From the NCBI RefSeq assembly GCF_010858045.1, contig NZ_JAAGVC010000005.1, forward strand, positions 141,088-205,087: a DNA stretch of 64,000 bases, in the 5' to 3' direction. Of this stretch, positions 1 through 8,001 are shown piece after piece. Numbering within the stretch: the first letter of the stretch is position 1; every line of letters begins with the position of its first letter. Source of the stretch: Nocardia cyriacigeorgica (lineage in GTDB: Bacteria > Actinomycetota > Actinomycetes > Mycobacteriales > Mycobacteriaceae). Under the pieces are notes generated by a model that saw only the letters and a program-made list of their open reading frames with translations, did not search any database and was not told where the DNA came from. Both the position numbers and the translations under genes were made by a program.

Positions 1-326
1 ACCGGCAGGTGGAACACCGCATCGGTCAGCCGCCGCCACCACTGCGGTGCCTCGCGCCCCGCCAGTGCGGCCCACGTGCCGAGCACCAGGGACACCGCGC
101 CGGCCAGCAGCGCCGTCTGCATGCTGACCGAGAGGCTGGCCAATTGCTCACCCGAGAGCGCTCGTTCGAGGTTGGCGATACCGAGATCCGACGGCAGCGG
201 CCCGGTCCAGCTGCCGGCCAGCGCGGCCGCGAACACCGTCGCGATCGGGGCCGCGAAGACCACCAGCACCACCACCGCGAACACCGCGAGCACCAGCGCA
301 CGTCCGCGCCCGGTCCACACCAGCAT
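1..326 (-). CDS. Phosphonate ABC transporter permease (PhnV-like), partial
   Basis: The 5' part of an inner-membrane permease that runs off the left edge, so its C-terminus is not in the window. The visible 108 residues start at an ATG three bases after the stop of the preceding permease gene. They show a hydrophobic first helix (about residues 10-33) followed by an ATP-binding-cassette permease N-terminal layout. With the adjacent permease it would form the heterodimeric channel of a 2-aminoethylphosphonate-type importer, fed by the binding protein and powered by the ATPase encoded upstream in the same operon. The assignment rests on operon position and general permease character; substrate specificity is inferred. 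Confidence 0.75.
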   Translation of the reverse strand, partial: MLVWTGRGRALVLAVFAVVVLVVFAAPIATVFAAALAGSWTGPLPSDLGIANLERALSGEQLASLSVSMQTALLAGAVSLVLGTWAALAGREAPQWWRRLTDAVFHLP

Positions 327-329
327 TGT

Positions 330-1253
330 TCAGCGCTCCTTCCGGGTCGGACCGGTGACCCTGGCGAAGATCAGCCGGTACCCGAGATACAGGGTCAGCG
401 ACAGCGCGACCTGGACGGTGGCCAGCACCGCCGCACCGGGCAGATCGAAGGTGACGATGCCGCGGGTGTAGATCAGCGCGGGCAGGGTGATCACTCCTTT
501 CGCGCCGGTGAACAGCACGATGCCGAATTCGTTGAGCGTCAACAGCAGTACCAGGCTGCCGCCCGCGGCGAGGGCGGGCCACGCCTCGGGCAGCACCACC
601 TGACGCAGCACCCGCCACGGGCTCGCCCCCAGGCTCGCGGCGACGTCGAGTTGCTCACGCGGCAGTTGAGCGAACGCGGCCAGTAGCGGACGCACCACGA
701 ACGGGGTGAAGAAGGTGATCTCGGCCAGGATCACCCCGGTCGGGGTGGTGAGAAAGTCGAGGGCCGGTCCTTCTCGTCCGGTGAGGCGGGAGATGAGCGC
801 GTTCACCGCGCCGGCCGTGCCGTAGAGGAAGGTGAAGGCGAGCGTGATCAGGAACGACGGCAGCGTCAGCACCGTGTCGATGAGGCGGCCGACCACGGTG
901 GCGCCGGGAAACGGGACGAACGCCAGCACCACCGCCAGGAACGTGCCGAGCACCAGACAGCCCGCCGTCGAGCAGGCCGCGATGGTGATCGTGCGCCACA
1001 GCGCGTCCCGGAAGGCTGCCGATCCGAGGACCTGCGACCAGGTTTCGGTGCCGCGACCGTCCGGGGTGATCGTCGATTCGGTGAGCACCCGCAGGATCGG
1101 GTAGACCGCGATGACCAGCACCACGAGCATCGGCGGCAGCGCCCAGGCGATCGGCCGGAGGTTTCGCCGCGATGCCGGGGATGCGCTACCCGGCGCCATC
1201 GGGATATGACTCGGAAGCTCGGGTGCTGGTGGTTGTTCGGTCGATGTCGTCAT
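330..1253 (-). CDS. Phosphonate ABC transporter permease (PhnU-like)
   Basis: A 307-residue integral membrane permease with a proline-rich cytoplasmic N-terminus (about 40 residues), a first helix near residues 43-60, and further hydrophobic segments. It carries the permease 'EAA' loop, seen as a DVAASLGASPWRVLRQVVLP-type motif near residue 225 that docks onto the ATPase. The ATG was chosen because it overlaps the ATPase stop codon by four bases, typical of translational coupling. It is placed between the ATPase and a second permease, as in PhnS/T/U/V-type aminophosphonate importers. Spermidine/putrescine or iron-type importers share this fold, so the substrate is inferred from the phosphonate-degrading neighbours. 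Confidence 0.82.
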   Translation of the reverse strand: MTTSTEQPPAPELPSHIPMAPGSASPASRRNLRPIAWALPPMLVVLVIAVYPILRVLTESTITPDGRGTETWSQVLGSAAFRDALWRTITIAACSTAGCLVLGTFLAVVLAFVPFPGATVVGRLIDTVLTLPSFLITLAFTFLYGTAGAVNALISRLTGREGPALDFLTTPTGVILAEITFFTPFVVRPLLAAFAQLPREQLDVAASLGASPWRVLRQVVLPEAWPALAAGGSLVLLLTLNEFGIVLFTGAKGVITLPALIYTRGIVTFDLPGAAVLATVQVALSLTLYLGYRLIFARVTGPTRKER

Positions 1254-2431
1254 GACGGGCTCCCACTGCTGCCATCCAAAGGCGGCGGAATGAGTACTCC
1301 GGCCGGATCGGGGAGCATGACGCCGACCACTGCGCCGGTTTCGGTCTCCACGTGTCCGGCGACATCGGCGGTGAGCTCGCCGGACAGCCCGTCGACGCTC
1401 ATCCGCACGCGGGTGGAGGCGCCGCGCCAGACCGCGCTCAGCACCGTCGCGCGCAGGGCTCCTCGGTCGCCGGTGGCGCCGATTCGCACGGTATGCGGCC
1501 GGATACACAGCAGTGCCTCGGAATCCGGCGCCCAGGCCGGACGGCCGACGCCCGGTTGGGGTGCCTGTGCCCGCAGGGTCGAGGTGCCCGCGGTGACCAG
1601 CGCACTGCCGCCGGAGACCCGGTTGACGGTGCACGGCAGCAGATTCGCGCCGCCGAGGAAGGCCGCGGTGAAATCCGACGGCGGACGCTGCCACAGGTTG
1701 GCCGCGGTGTCGATATCGACCAGGCGCGCATCGCGCATGACCGCGATGCGATCGGCCAGGGCCAGCGCCTCGGTCTGATCGTGGGTGACATACAACATCG
1801 CGGTGTCCGGCAGCGCCTGCCGAAGTTGTTGCAGCTCACCGAGCATGGACTGGCGCAGCTGTGCGTCGAGTGCGGCGAGCGGTTCGTCGAGCAGCAGCAC
1901 CGGCGGCCGGATGGCCAGCGCCCGGGCGATGGCCACCCGCTGCTGCTGGCCACCGGAGAGTTCGCGCGGCAGTCGCTTCGCGTAGCCGGCCATGCCGACC
2001 ATCTCGAGGGCTTCGACGACCCTGGCGTCGATCTCCCCGCGCGGAACCCGATGGGCCTTCAATCCGAAGGCCACGTTGCCGTGCACCGTCATATGCGGGA
2101 ACAGGGCGTAGGACTGGACGACGACACCGATACCGCGTTTGGCCGGCGAGAGGCCGGTGACCTCGCGCCCGGCCAGCCGCACCGCGCCCGAGGTCGGCCG
2201 GACGAAACCGGCCAGCGCCTTGAGCGCGGTGGACTTGCCGGAGCCGCTCGGCCCGAGCAGCGCGACGGTCTCACCCGCCGCCACCCGCAGCGAGAAGTCG
2301 GTCAGGGCGACGGTCGCGGTGCGGCCGCGGCCGTAACTGACACCCACCCGGTCGAAGACGATCGCGGGTTCGGCCGCGTGTGCGGCGGCCTTCGTGGTGT
2401 TTGTGGTCGTGAGCGCGTCACCGGCGGGCAT
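1250..2431 (-). CDS. Phosphonate ABC transporter ATP-binding protein (PhnT-like)
   Basis: The 393-residue cytoplasmic ATPase of the importer. Walker A GPSGSGKST is at residues 60-68, the Q-loop near 106, signature LSGGQ at 158-162 and Walker B LLLDEP at 179-184, followed by the H-loop (THDQ). The C-terminal 130 residues form a TOBE-like regulatory domain, as in the CUT1/MOI class of importers. The gene overlaps the downstream permease by four bases and starts 28 bases after the binding-protein gene, so all are one transcription unit. Motifs make the ATPase call certain; phosphonate specificity comes from context. Confidence 0.88.
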   Translation of the reverse strand: MPAGDALTTTNTTKAAAHAAEPAIVFDRVGVSYGRGRTATVALTDFSLRVAAGETVALLGPSGSGKSTALKALAGFVRPTSGAVRLAGREVTGLSPAKRGIGVVVQSYALFPHMTVHGNVAFGLKAHRVPRGEIDARVVEALEMVGMAGYAKRLPRELSGGQQQRVAIARALAIRPPVLLLDEPLAALDAQLRQSMLGELQQLRQALPDTAMLYVTHDQTEALALADRIAVMRDARLVDIDTAANLWQRPPSDFTAAFLGGANLLPCTVNRVSGGSALVTAGTSTLRAQAPQPGVGRPAWAPDSEALLCIRPHTVRIGATGDRGALRATVLSAVWRGASTRVRMSVDGLSGELTADVAGHVETETGAVVGVMLPDPAGVLIPPPLDGSSGSPS

Positions 2432-2459
2432 TGTCGGCTCCTGTCGTCGTCGGCGGATG

Positions 2460-3533
2460 TCAGCTGCCGGTGGCCCGCTGGTAGGCGGCGATATCGCCGT
2501 CCAGCTCGGTCAGCACGGTGTTCCAGTCGACCGGGACCACCTCGACACCGGCGAGCAGGCTGCTCGGCGAGGGTTCGGTAGCTGTCGGTGCGTTGCGCAA
2601 TTCGGCACGCGCGGGTACGGCGAACGCCTCCGGCGCCAGGGTCTGCTGGGCGGGAGCCGACAGCAGGAACTCCATCAGCTGCTCGGCCTCGGCCTGGTGC
2701 GGTGCGGTCTTGCTCAGCCCCATGACATACGGAACCGCGACCGTGGAGCGCTTGCCGTCGGCGCCGGCGGGGAAGAAGATCGAGAACTTCGATCCCTTGT
2801 CCGCGATGGTCGCCAGGTTCATCTGGATATCGCCGTTGGCGATCAGCAGCTCGGCCTTGTCGACCTTGGCCTGCAGTTTGCCGGTCGACGACGACGGACC
2901 CACATTGTTGGCCTGCAACTTCGCCAGATAGTCCAGCGCGCCCTGCTTGCCGAGCAACTGCTGCAACAGGATCAGCACGGCGGTGCCGTCACCGGCCTGG
3001 CCGGGGGTCGAATATTGCAGTTTGCCCTTGTATTCCGGCTTCAGGAGGTCGTCCCAGGTCAGTCGCGCGGTGTCGACCGCGGGGTTGGCGATGAAGCACA
3101 GGTAGTTCTCGGCGAGGGTGACGTACTGGCCGTCCGGATCCTTGTCGGCGGCAGGCACGGCAGCGGTGTCGATGCCGCTGTCGGCGAGCAGGCCCGAACT
3201 CTTCGCCTTCTGGATGAACGGCGGCAGCGTGACCAGCACGTCGGCCTGCGGGTTGTTCTGCTCCATGGTCACCCGGTTGACGACCTCGCCGGAGCCGGCT
3301 TCGACCAGATTCACCGCGATACCGGTCTGTTCGGTGAACTCGGCGAAACGCTTGTCGTACCAACCGGCCAGGCCGTCGGCGGAGTAGACGGTGACGGATT
3401 TGCCGCCGGTGGCCTCGGCCCCGGTCCCTCCGCAGGCCGCCGTGAACGCCACCGCGGTGGCGGTGGCGACCAGCAGTGCGGTCCGGGAAAGGGTGCCTGC
3501 CAGGCGTCGGCCCGGTGTATTCGAAGTACGCAC
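2460..3533 (-). CDS. Phosphonate-binding lipoprotein (PhnS-like)
   Basis: A 357-residue extracytoplasmic solute-binding protein. The N-terminus has arginines, a hydrophobic stretch and a lipobox-like FTAAC with the lipidated Cys at residue 34, so it is probably anchored to the outer face of the membrane. The mature part begins with KSVTVYSADGLAGWYDKRF, a family 1 / iron-sulfate-type binding fold as in 2-aminoethylphosphonate PhnS proteins. Translation starts at GTG 3533. It lies 56 bases after the phosphonatase-like gene and 28 bases before the ATPase gene, on the same strand. Iron(III)-binding proteins share the fold; the phosphonate call depends on neighbours. Confidence 0.82.
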   Translation of the reverse strand: MRTSNTPGRRLAGTLSRTALLVATATAVAFTAACGGTGAEATGGKSVTVYSADGLAGWYDKRFAEFTEQTGIAVNLVEAGSGEVVNRVTMEQNNPQADVLVTLPPFIQKAKSSGLLADSGIDTAAVPAADKDPDGQYVTLAENYLCFIANPAVDTARLTWDDLLKPEYKGKLQYSTPGQAGDGTAVLILLQQLLGKQGALDYLAKLQANNVGPSSSTGKLQAKVDKAELLIANGDIQMNLATIADKGSKFSIFFPAGADGKRSTVAVPYVMGLSKTAPHQAEAEQLMEFLLSAPAQQTLAPEAFAVPARAELRNAPTATEPSPSSLLAGVEVVPVDWNTVLTELDGDIAAYQRATGS

Positions 3534-3589
3534 GATGACTGCAACTTTCGTTCTCGAAGCGAGTGAGGAGTCGAAGGGACGGGTCGGAT

Positions 3590-4270
3590 TCAGTGCAGGA
3601 TCAGGTCGGCGAACTCGCTGACCGACGCCACCACGTGGGTGGCACCGGCCTCGCGCAGCGCGTCCGCGTCATGGGCGCCGGTGAGGGTGCCGGCGACGAT
3701 CCGGGCGCCCGCGGCCAGGCCGGTGGCGATATCGCTGGTGGTGTCGCCGAGCACCGCCACCCGGTCGACGGCGTCGGCGCCCAGACGCAGCAGCGCGGTG
3801 AGCACCAGGTCGGGGTAGGGGCGGCCGCGACCGGCGTCCGAGGGCGCAAGGGTCAGGTCGGCGATGTCGTGCCAGCCGAGCGCGTCGAGCAGCCGGTCTT
3901 GGGTGGCACGGCTGAACCCGGTGGTCAGCGCCACCTTCACTCCGGCCGAGCGCAGTGCCCGGATGGCCTCGGCGGCGCCGGGGATCGGTGCGACATCGGA
4001 GTCTTCGATCAGTGCGTCGTAGGCGGCTTCGAAGGCGCGGTTGGCCTGGTGCGCCCGGTCGTCGTCGCCGAGCAGGGCGCGAAAGACCGCGATCTTCGAC
4101 TGCCCCATGGTGTCGAGCACGTAGCCGCGGGCGCGGTCGCGCTCGGGGCCGTCGGTGGGGATCCCGGCGGCGGTGGCGGCCTCCTCGAAGGCGCGCAGCA
4201 CCAGGCCGCCATCGGCGACGGTGGTGCCCGCCATATCCAGGACCGCGAGCTGAATGGTGTTGTCCGGCAT
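3590..4270 (-). CDS. Phosphonatase-like HAD hydrolase
   Basis: A 226-residue haloacid-dehalogenase-fold enzyme resembling phosphonoacetaldehyde hydrolase (PhnX), which cleaves the C-P bond to give acetaldehyde and phosphate. The nucleophile Asp12 sits in LDMAGTTV. Lys59 in MGQSK aligns with the Schiff-base lysine of PhnX (MGxxK). The HAD motif with Thr follows (ALTTGFSR), and the acidic motif is GDTTSD near residue 190. ATG 4270 was chosen because GAGG lies five bases upstream; a GTG at 4282 overlapping the previous stop is the alternative. Matches to the 'phosphonatase-like hydrolase' family are from memory. It probably acts on the product of the neighbouring flavoprotein. Confidence 0.85.
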   Translation of the reverse strand: MPDNTIQLAVLDMAGTTVADGGLVLRAFEEAATAAGIPTDGPERDRARGYVLDTMGQSKIAVFRALLGDDDRAHQANRAFEAAYDALIEDSDVAPIPGAAEAIRALRSAGVKVALTTGFSRATQDRLLDALGWHDIADLTLAPSDAGRGRPYPDLVLTALLRLGADAVDRVAVLGDTTSDIATGLAAGARIVAGTLTGAHDADALREAGATHVVASVSEFADLILH

Positions 4271-4278
4271 GGTGATCC

Positions 4279-5406
4279 TCACAGGTTGAGCAGGTCGGCG
4301 GTCTCTTCGCCGAGTGCGGGTCCGAGGGTCATGCCGCGCCCGCCGGGCCCGGTCACCACCCAGATGTGCTCGTCGGCCCGGGCGCGGGTGACGATGGCGT
4401 CCGGATCGACGCTCTGGCTGTACACCCCGGCCCAGCGGCGCACGATCGGCGGCAGCCTGCGACCGAGCAGTTCCTCGGTGACGGAGGTGAGGTGCTCATA
4501 GGGCGCCTCGTCGACGTCGAACGGGAACGGTTCGGCGTACTCATGGGTGTCGCCGATGGTCAGCCCGCCGTGCAGGCGCTGCACGCACAGCAGCTGCATC
4601 TTGTGCTCGGCCGCGGTGGCGGTCTGGGACTGCTCGCGTTCGAGCGCCTCGACCTGCGGACCGGCGAACCCGGGGTAGTAGCGGAAACTGTCGCCGTCGG
4701 CGATCGCGGTGGTGAGCGCCTCGCCCAGCGGCGCTGTCTGCATCATCTGCAACCGCACCCGGCGCACGGGCAGCTCACCGGCGAGATCACGGGTCAGGCC
4801 GGTGTGCGCGGCGCCCGCGCAGACGAGCACCAGATCGGCCTCGAACGTGCGCCCCCGGTCGTCGCGCACGGTCGCGCCGCCTGCGGTGTCCAGGACGGTC
4901 CTGGCCTCGGTGTCCGCGTGGAAGGTGTAGCGGCCCGAGGCCTCCATGTACGCGCGCAGCGCGGGCAGCGCCTGCCGGGATTCCACCGCCGCGTCGGCCG
5001 AGCAATGCAGTCCGGCAAGGAACTTGCCGCGCAGCGCCGGATTGAGTGCGCGCACCTGCTCGGGCTCGAGCAGTTCGAAACCGCGCTGCTCGGCGGTCGG
5101 ACCCGCGGCCGCGGCCTCGGCCACCGCCAGTTCGGCGGGGGTGCGCACCAGGGTCAGCGAGCCCGCCGGCCGGAACCCGACGCCCGGGACCCGGCCACCG
5201 ATCTCCTCCCAGAGCTGCCGCGACCGCAACGTCAGCTCGAGTTCCGTTGCCGAGCGCCCGGAGACCCAGACCAGGCCGAAGTTGCGTACTGTGGCGCCGC
5301 GGGCTTCGGGCTCGCGCTCCAGCTGGAGGACCTCGTGGCCGCGCCCGATCGCGGCCAGGGCGTGCGTGGTGCCGAGGATGCCGCCGCCGATGATGACCAA
5401 TCGCAT
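4279..5406 (-). CDS. FAD-dependent oxidoreductase of a phosphonate cluster
   Basis: A 375-residue DAO-type flavoprotein. The FAD-binding Rossmann motif VIIGGGILGTTHALAA occupies residues 4-19, and the C-terminal FAD-contacting GPGGRGMTLGPALGE segment lies near 350. The family (TIGR03364-like, from memory) repeatedly sits beside phosphonatase-like hydrolases and is thought to oxidise an aminophosphonate or N-methyl-aminophosphonate. No PhnW-type aminotransferase is visible here, so this oxidase may supply the aldehyde. It is the first gene of the operon. ATG 5406 begins MRLVIIGGG; a GTG 15 bases upstream is possible. Its promoter region carries two HutC-type operators shared with gntR. Confidence 0.83.
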   Translation of the reverse strand: MRLVIIGGGILGTTHALAAIGRGHEVLQLEREPEARGATVRNFGLVWVSGRSATELELTLRSRQLWEEIGGRVPGVGFRPAGSLTLVRTPAELAVAEAAAAGPTAEQRGFELLEPEQVRALNPALRGKFLAGLHCSADAAVESRQALPALRAYMEASGRYTFHADTEARTVLDTAGGATVRDDRGRTFEADLVLVCAGAAHTGLTRDLAGELPVRRVRLQMMQTAPLGEALTTAIADGDSFRYYPGFAGPQVEALEREQSQTATAAEHKMQLLCVQRLHGGLTIGDTHEYAEPFPFDVDEAPYEHLTSVTEELLGRRLPPIVRRWAGVYSQSVDPDAIVTRARADEHIWVVTGPGGRGMTLGPALGEETADLLNL

Positions 5407-5421
5407 GCGCCCATCGTGCAC

Positions 5422-5437
5422 ATTGGTCTAGACCGAT
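5422..5437. promoter_or_regulatory. GntR/HutC operator 1, at the oxidoreductase start
   Basis: The sequence ATTGGTCTAGACCGAT is a near-perfect palindrome containing the HutC-subfamily core GT-N-TA-N-AC, very like DasR-type sites (TGGTCTAGACCA). It lies just upstream of the flavoprotein start codons, where a bound repressor would block the phosphonate operon. The likely ligand is the regulator encoded at 5503; binding is inferred. Confidence 0.7.
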
Positions 5438-5466
5438 GGGTGTGGGCCGCGCGAACGCTGGGTTAA

Positions 5467-5486
5467 CAATTGGTATAGACCAATTG
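5467..5486. promoter_or_regulatory. GntR/HutC operator 2, overlapping the gntR promoter
   Basis: CAATTGGTATAGACCAATTG is a 20-base palindrome with only the central bases unmatched and the same GT-N-TA-N-AC core as operator 1, about 47 bases away. It sits immediately upstream of a -10-like TACGCT (5491-5496) for gntR. Two boxes between divergent genes suggest autoregulation plus control of the phosphonate operon, possibly with cooperative binding. Confidence 0.75.
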
Positions 5487-5502
5487 CGGGTACGCTGAGG
5501 GC

Positions 5503-6264
5503 ATGGACACGACGGATGTGGCGGGGGCGGATACCCGGTGGCCCAAGGCTTTTCCGACGACGACGCCCAAGGTCGTCGGCAAGGCCTACCAGGTGCGCAC
5601 CGAGATCGAGCGGATCCTCGACGAGCTGAACGAAGGCGATCCGGTGCCCTCGGAGCGCGAACTCGCCACCCGGTTCGAGGTCGCGCGCGAAACGGTGCGC
5701 CAGGCCCTGCGCGACCTGCTGGTCGAGGGCCGGATTCGCCGGCGGGGCCGGGGCACGGTGGTATCGCGACCGAAGATGGTGCAGCCGTTGGCCTTGCAGT
5801 CCTACACCGAGGCAGCGCTCAGCCTGGGGCGGGTACCGGGGCGTTCGGTGGTCGGCTGGCAGGACGTGCCCGCCGACGCCGATACCGCGCGTGACCTCGG
5901 CGTCGAGCCCGGCACCGAGGTGATGCATCTGGAAAGGGTGCTGCTGGCCGATGGTGAACGCATCGGCCTGGAGAGCACCTACCTGCCATTGAGCCGTTTC
6001 GCCGGGCTGCGCGGCAGTTACGATCCGGCCACCTCGCTGTACGCCGCCATCCGGGCCGCCGGAGTGGAATTCGCCGCGGCGACAGAGCGAATCGAGACCG
6101 TGCTCGCCGCACCACGCGAGGCGGCCCTGCTGGAGTGCAGCACCGCGCTGCCGCTGATCCTGCTGACCCGCCGTAGCGTCGATGCGGCGGGTCTGCCCAT
6201 CGAGCGGGTGCGCTCGCTGTATCGCGGTGATCGCATCGCCTTCGAAGCGCGACTGGGGCGCTGA
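5503..6264 (+). CDS. GntR family regulator, HutC subfamily
   Basis: A 253-residue transcription factor. The winged-helix DNA-binding domain (about residues 25-95) includes VPSERELATRFEVARETVRQALRDL, the GntR signature. A UTRA ligand-binding domain follows (about 100-245). It is transcribed away from the phosphonate operon, with two HutC-type palindromes between them, so it is probably that operon's ligand-responsive repressor. The ATG at 5503 is preceded by GAGG, and by a TACGCT box ending six bases upstream, which suggests a leaderless transcript. The effector is unknown; a phosphonate or its breakdown product is the natural guess. Confidence 0.88.
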   Translation: MDTTDVAGADTRWPKAFPTTTPKVVGKAYQVRTEIERILDELNEGDPVPSERELATRFEVARETVRQALRDLLVEGRIRRRGRGTVVSRPKMVQPLALQSYTEAALSLGRVPGRSVVGWQDVPADADTARDLGVEPGTEVMHLERVLLADGERIGLESTYLPLSRFAGLRGSYDPATSLYAAIRAAGVEFAAATERIETVLAAPREAALLECSTALPLILLTRRSVDAAGLPIERVRSLYRGDRIAFEARLGR

Positions 6265-6352
6265 CTTCCGGCCGCCGTGCTGCCCGGGAATCGCGATGTC
6301 CGGGGCGCTGATCGAGCGCAGGGTTCGCCCGACGACTCGGTACGGTGCAGTT

Positions 6353-6961
6353 ATGTCAGGAACGACCTCGCCGCGAGTAGGCCGCCCCCGCGACCGCGAC
6401 TTGGATGCGGCCTTGCTCGAAGCCGCGGCGCGGCTGGTCGTGGAGCGTGGCTACGCCGCGCTGACGCTGCAGGCGGTGGCCGACGAGGCCGAGACGAGCC
6501 GACCGGCCCTGTACCGCAGGTATGCCGATCGTGCCGAGCTCGTCATGGCTGTGCTGATCGATCGTTTCGGCTTGCGGCCGGGCGGGCAGGATCTCGGCGG
6601 CCTCGAAGCGGAAATGCTGGCGATCCAGCAGCATCAGCGGGACCTGTTCAACGAGCCGGTGATGGGCAAGGCGCTGCCCGGGTTGCTGGCCGATCTGGCG
6701 AGCAACCCGGAGGCTGCGCGTCGTTTCCAGGAGGAGTTCCTCACGCCTCGCCGCGTCTCCACCGCCTCGATCCTGGAACGCGCGGCCGCTCGGGGGGAGA
6801 TCGAGCCGGGTGTGGATCCGGAATGGATCTGCGATCTGATCACCGGTCCGATGCTGATGCGGGCGCTGGTGCCCTCGCTCGGTCCGATCGACGACGAACT
6901 GGTGCGGTTGACCGTCCGGTCCGCGTTGGATGCGCTCGGCTACCGGGGGCCACGCAGCTGA
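6353..6961 (+). CDS. TetR family transcriptional regulator
   Basis: A 202-residue repressor-type regulator. The N-terminal helix-turn-helix is clear: GYAALTLQAVADEAETSRPALYRRYADRAEL at about residues 32-62. The C-terminal domain is of the TetR_C type often seen next to hydrolase or transport genes. ATG 6353 was chosen because it directly precedes MSGTTSPRVGRPRDRDLD, a usual start for the family; a TACGGT box ends six bases upstream, suggesting a leaderless transcript. The downstream hydrolase is on the same strand behind its own promoter with an inverted repeat, so this regulator probably controls it. Confidence 0.85.
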   Translation: MSGTTSPRVGRPRDRDLDAALLEAAARLVVERGYAALTLQAVADEAETSRPALYRRYADRAELVMAVLIDRFGLRPGGQDLGGLEAEMLAIQQHQRDLFNEPVMGKALPGLLADLASNPEAARRFQEEFLTPRRVSTASILERAAARGEIEPGVDPEWICDLITGPMLMRALVPSLGPIDDELVRLTVRSALDALGYRGPRS

Positions 6962-6974
6962 TCCATGAATGTGG

Positions 6975-7024
6975 TTGACGCCACATTTCCGCGCCTCTAC
7001 TCTCAGTTACGTTACGGCACGTAA
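6975..7024 (+). promoter_or_regulatory. Promoter and candidate TetR operator of the hydrolase gene
   Basis: A good housekeeping-type promoter: TTGACG at 6975-6980, a 17-base spacer, and TACTCT at 6998-7003. Just downstream are TTACG repeats and the inverted repeat TTACGGCACGTAA (7012-7024), with another TTACG at 7007-7011. The inverted repeat lies at or after the expected transcription start, where a bound TetR protein would block the hydrolase gene. Which regulator binds is inferred from adjacency. Confidence 0.6.
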
Positions 7025-7040
7025 TTTATTTGGAGGCACG

Positions 7041-7934
7041 ATGCGGGTCGATACCGAATTCCTCAGCAATGGCGTCACCCTGCGCGGGTGGCTGTATCGG
7101 CCGGAGGCCGGCCCGCCGACCGGCGCACCGCTGGTGGTCATGACCCACGGGTTCGCCGGCGTCAAGGAATGGGTGGCGCCGTTCGCCGAGGTACTGGCCG
7201 CCGCGGGCCTGGCGTGCCTGGTGTACGACCATCCCGGCTTCGGGACTTCGGACGGCGCACCCAGGTACGAAGTGGACCCGCAGGCCCAGATCGACGGTTA
7301 CCGCGATGCGATCACCTATGCGCAGACCCTCGACGGCATCGACCCGGATCGGATCGCGGTGTGGGGCACCAGCTACGCCGGGGCCCATGTGCTGGTCGTC
7401 GCCGCCACCGACCGGCGGGTGCGTGCCGTGGTCTCCCAGGTGCCGCTGACCGACGGTTGGGCCACCTTCAGCCGCCTCGTGCCACCGACCATGATCCCGA
7501 TGCTGCACGAGGCCATCGCCGCGGACCGCCTCGCCGTCGCGGCGGGTAAACCGCATCAGACGATCAACGCGGCCTCCGATGACCCCACCGAGATGGTCGC
7601 CATGCCGGGCCTCGAGGTGTACCAGTGGCTGATGGACAACGGCCCGCGAGTCGCCACCTGGCGCAATGAAGTGACGCTGTCCAGCGTCGACAAGTTCCAG
7701 TCCTACGCTCCGGAAGCGTTCGTCCGACGAGTGTCGCCCACTCCACTGCTCATGATCGTCGCCGATCAGGACACCCTCACGCCGACCGATATCGCGCTGG
7801 CCCGCTATCAGGAGGCGCTCGAACCCAAACAGCTGGAACTCGTTCCGGGCGGTCACTTCTCGGTCTACGGGGAACAGTTCGACCGGGCCGTCGGCGCGGC
7901 ACGCGCCTTTCTGACCGCTCACCTGCTCGGATGA
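7041..7934 (+). CDS. Alpha/beta hydrolase (dienelactone hydrolase/acetylxylan esterase-like)
   Basis: A 297-residue cytoplasmic alpha/beta hydrolase. An oxyanion motif THGFAG lies near residue 36 and a nucleophile-elbow G-T-S-Y-A-G (Ser near 113) follows. The acidic residue is probably in VADQDTLTPTD (about 253) and the His in GGHFSVYG (about 278). ATG 7041 has a strong GGAGG seven bases upstream. It follows a tetR gene and has its own promoter with an inverted repeat, suggesting inducible expression. Substrate unknown; this subgroup includes xenobiotic and polyketide esterases. Confidence 0.8.
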   Translation: MRVDTEFLSNGVTLRGWLYRPEAGPPTGAPLVVMTHGFAGVKEWVAPFAEVLAAAGLACLVYDHPGFGTSDGAPRYEVDPQAQIDGYRDAITYAQTLDGIDPDRIAVWGTSYAGAHVLVVAATDRRVRAVVSQVPLTDGWATFSRLVPPTMIPMLHEAIAADRLAVAAGKPHQTINAASDDPTEMVAMPGLEVYQWLMDNGPRVATWRNEVTLSSVDKFQSYAPEAFVRRVSPTPLLMIVADQDTLTPTDIALARYQEALEPKQLELVPGGHFSVYGEQFDRAVGAARAFLTAHLLG

Positions 7935-8001
7935 TCACTCCGGTAGCGCCGAAGGCCCGCCGCCCCAGCACCGCGCGCCGCACTGCCATGCAGGTCGAGC
8001 C

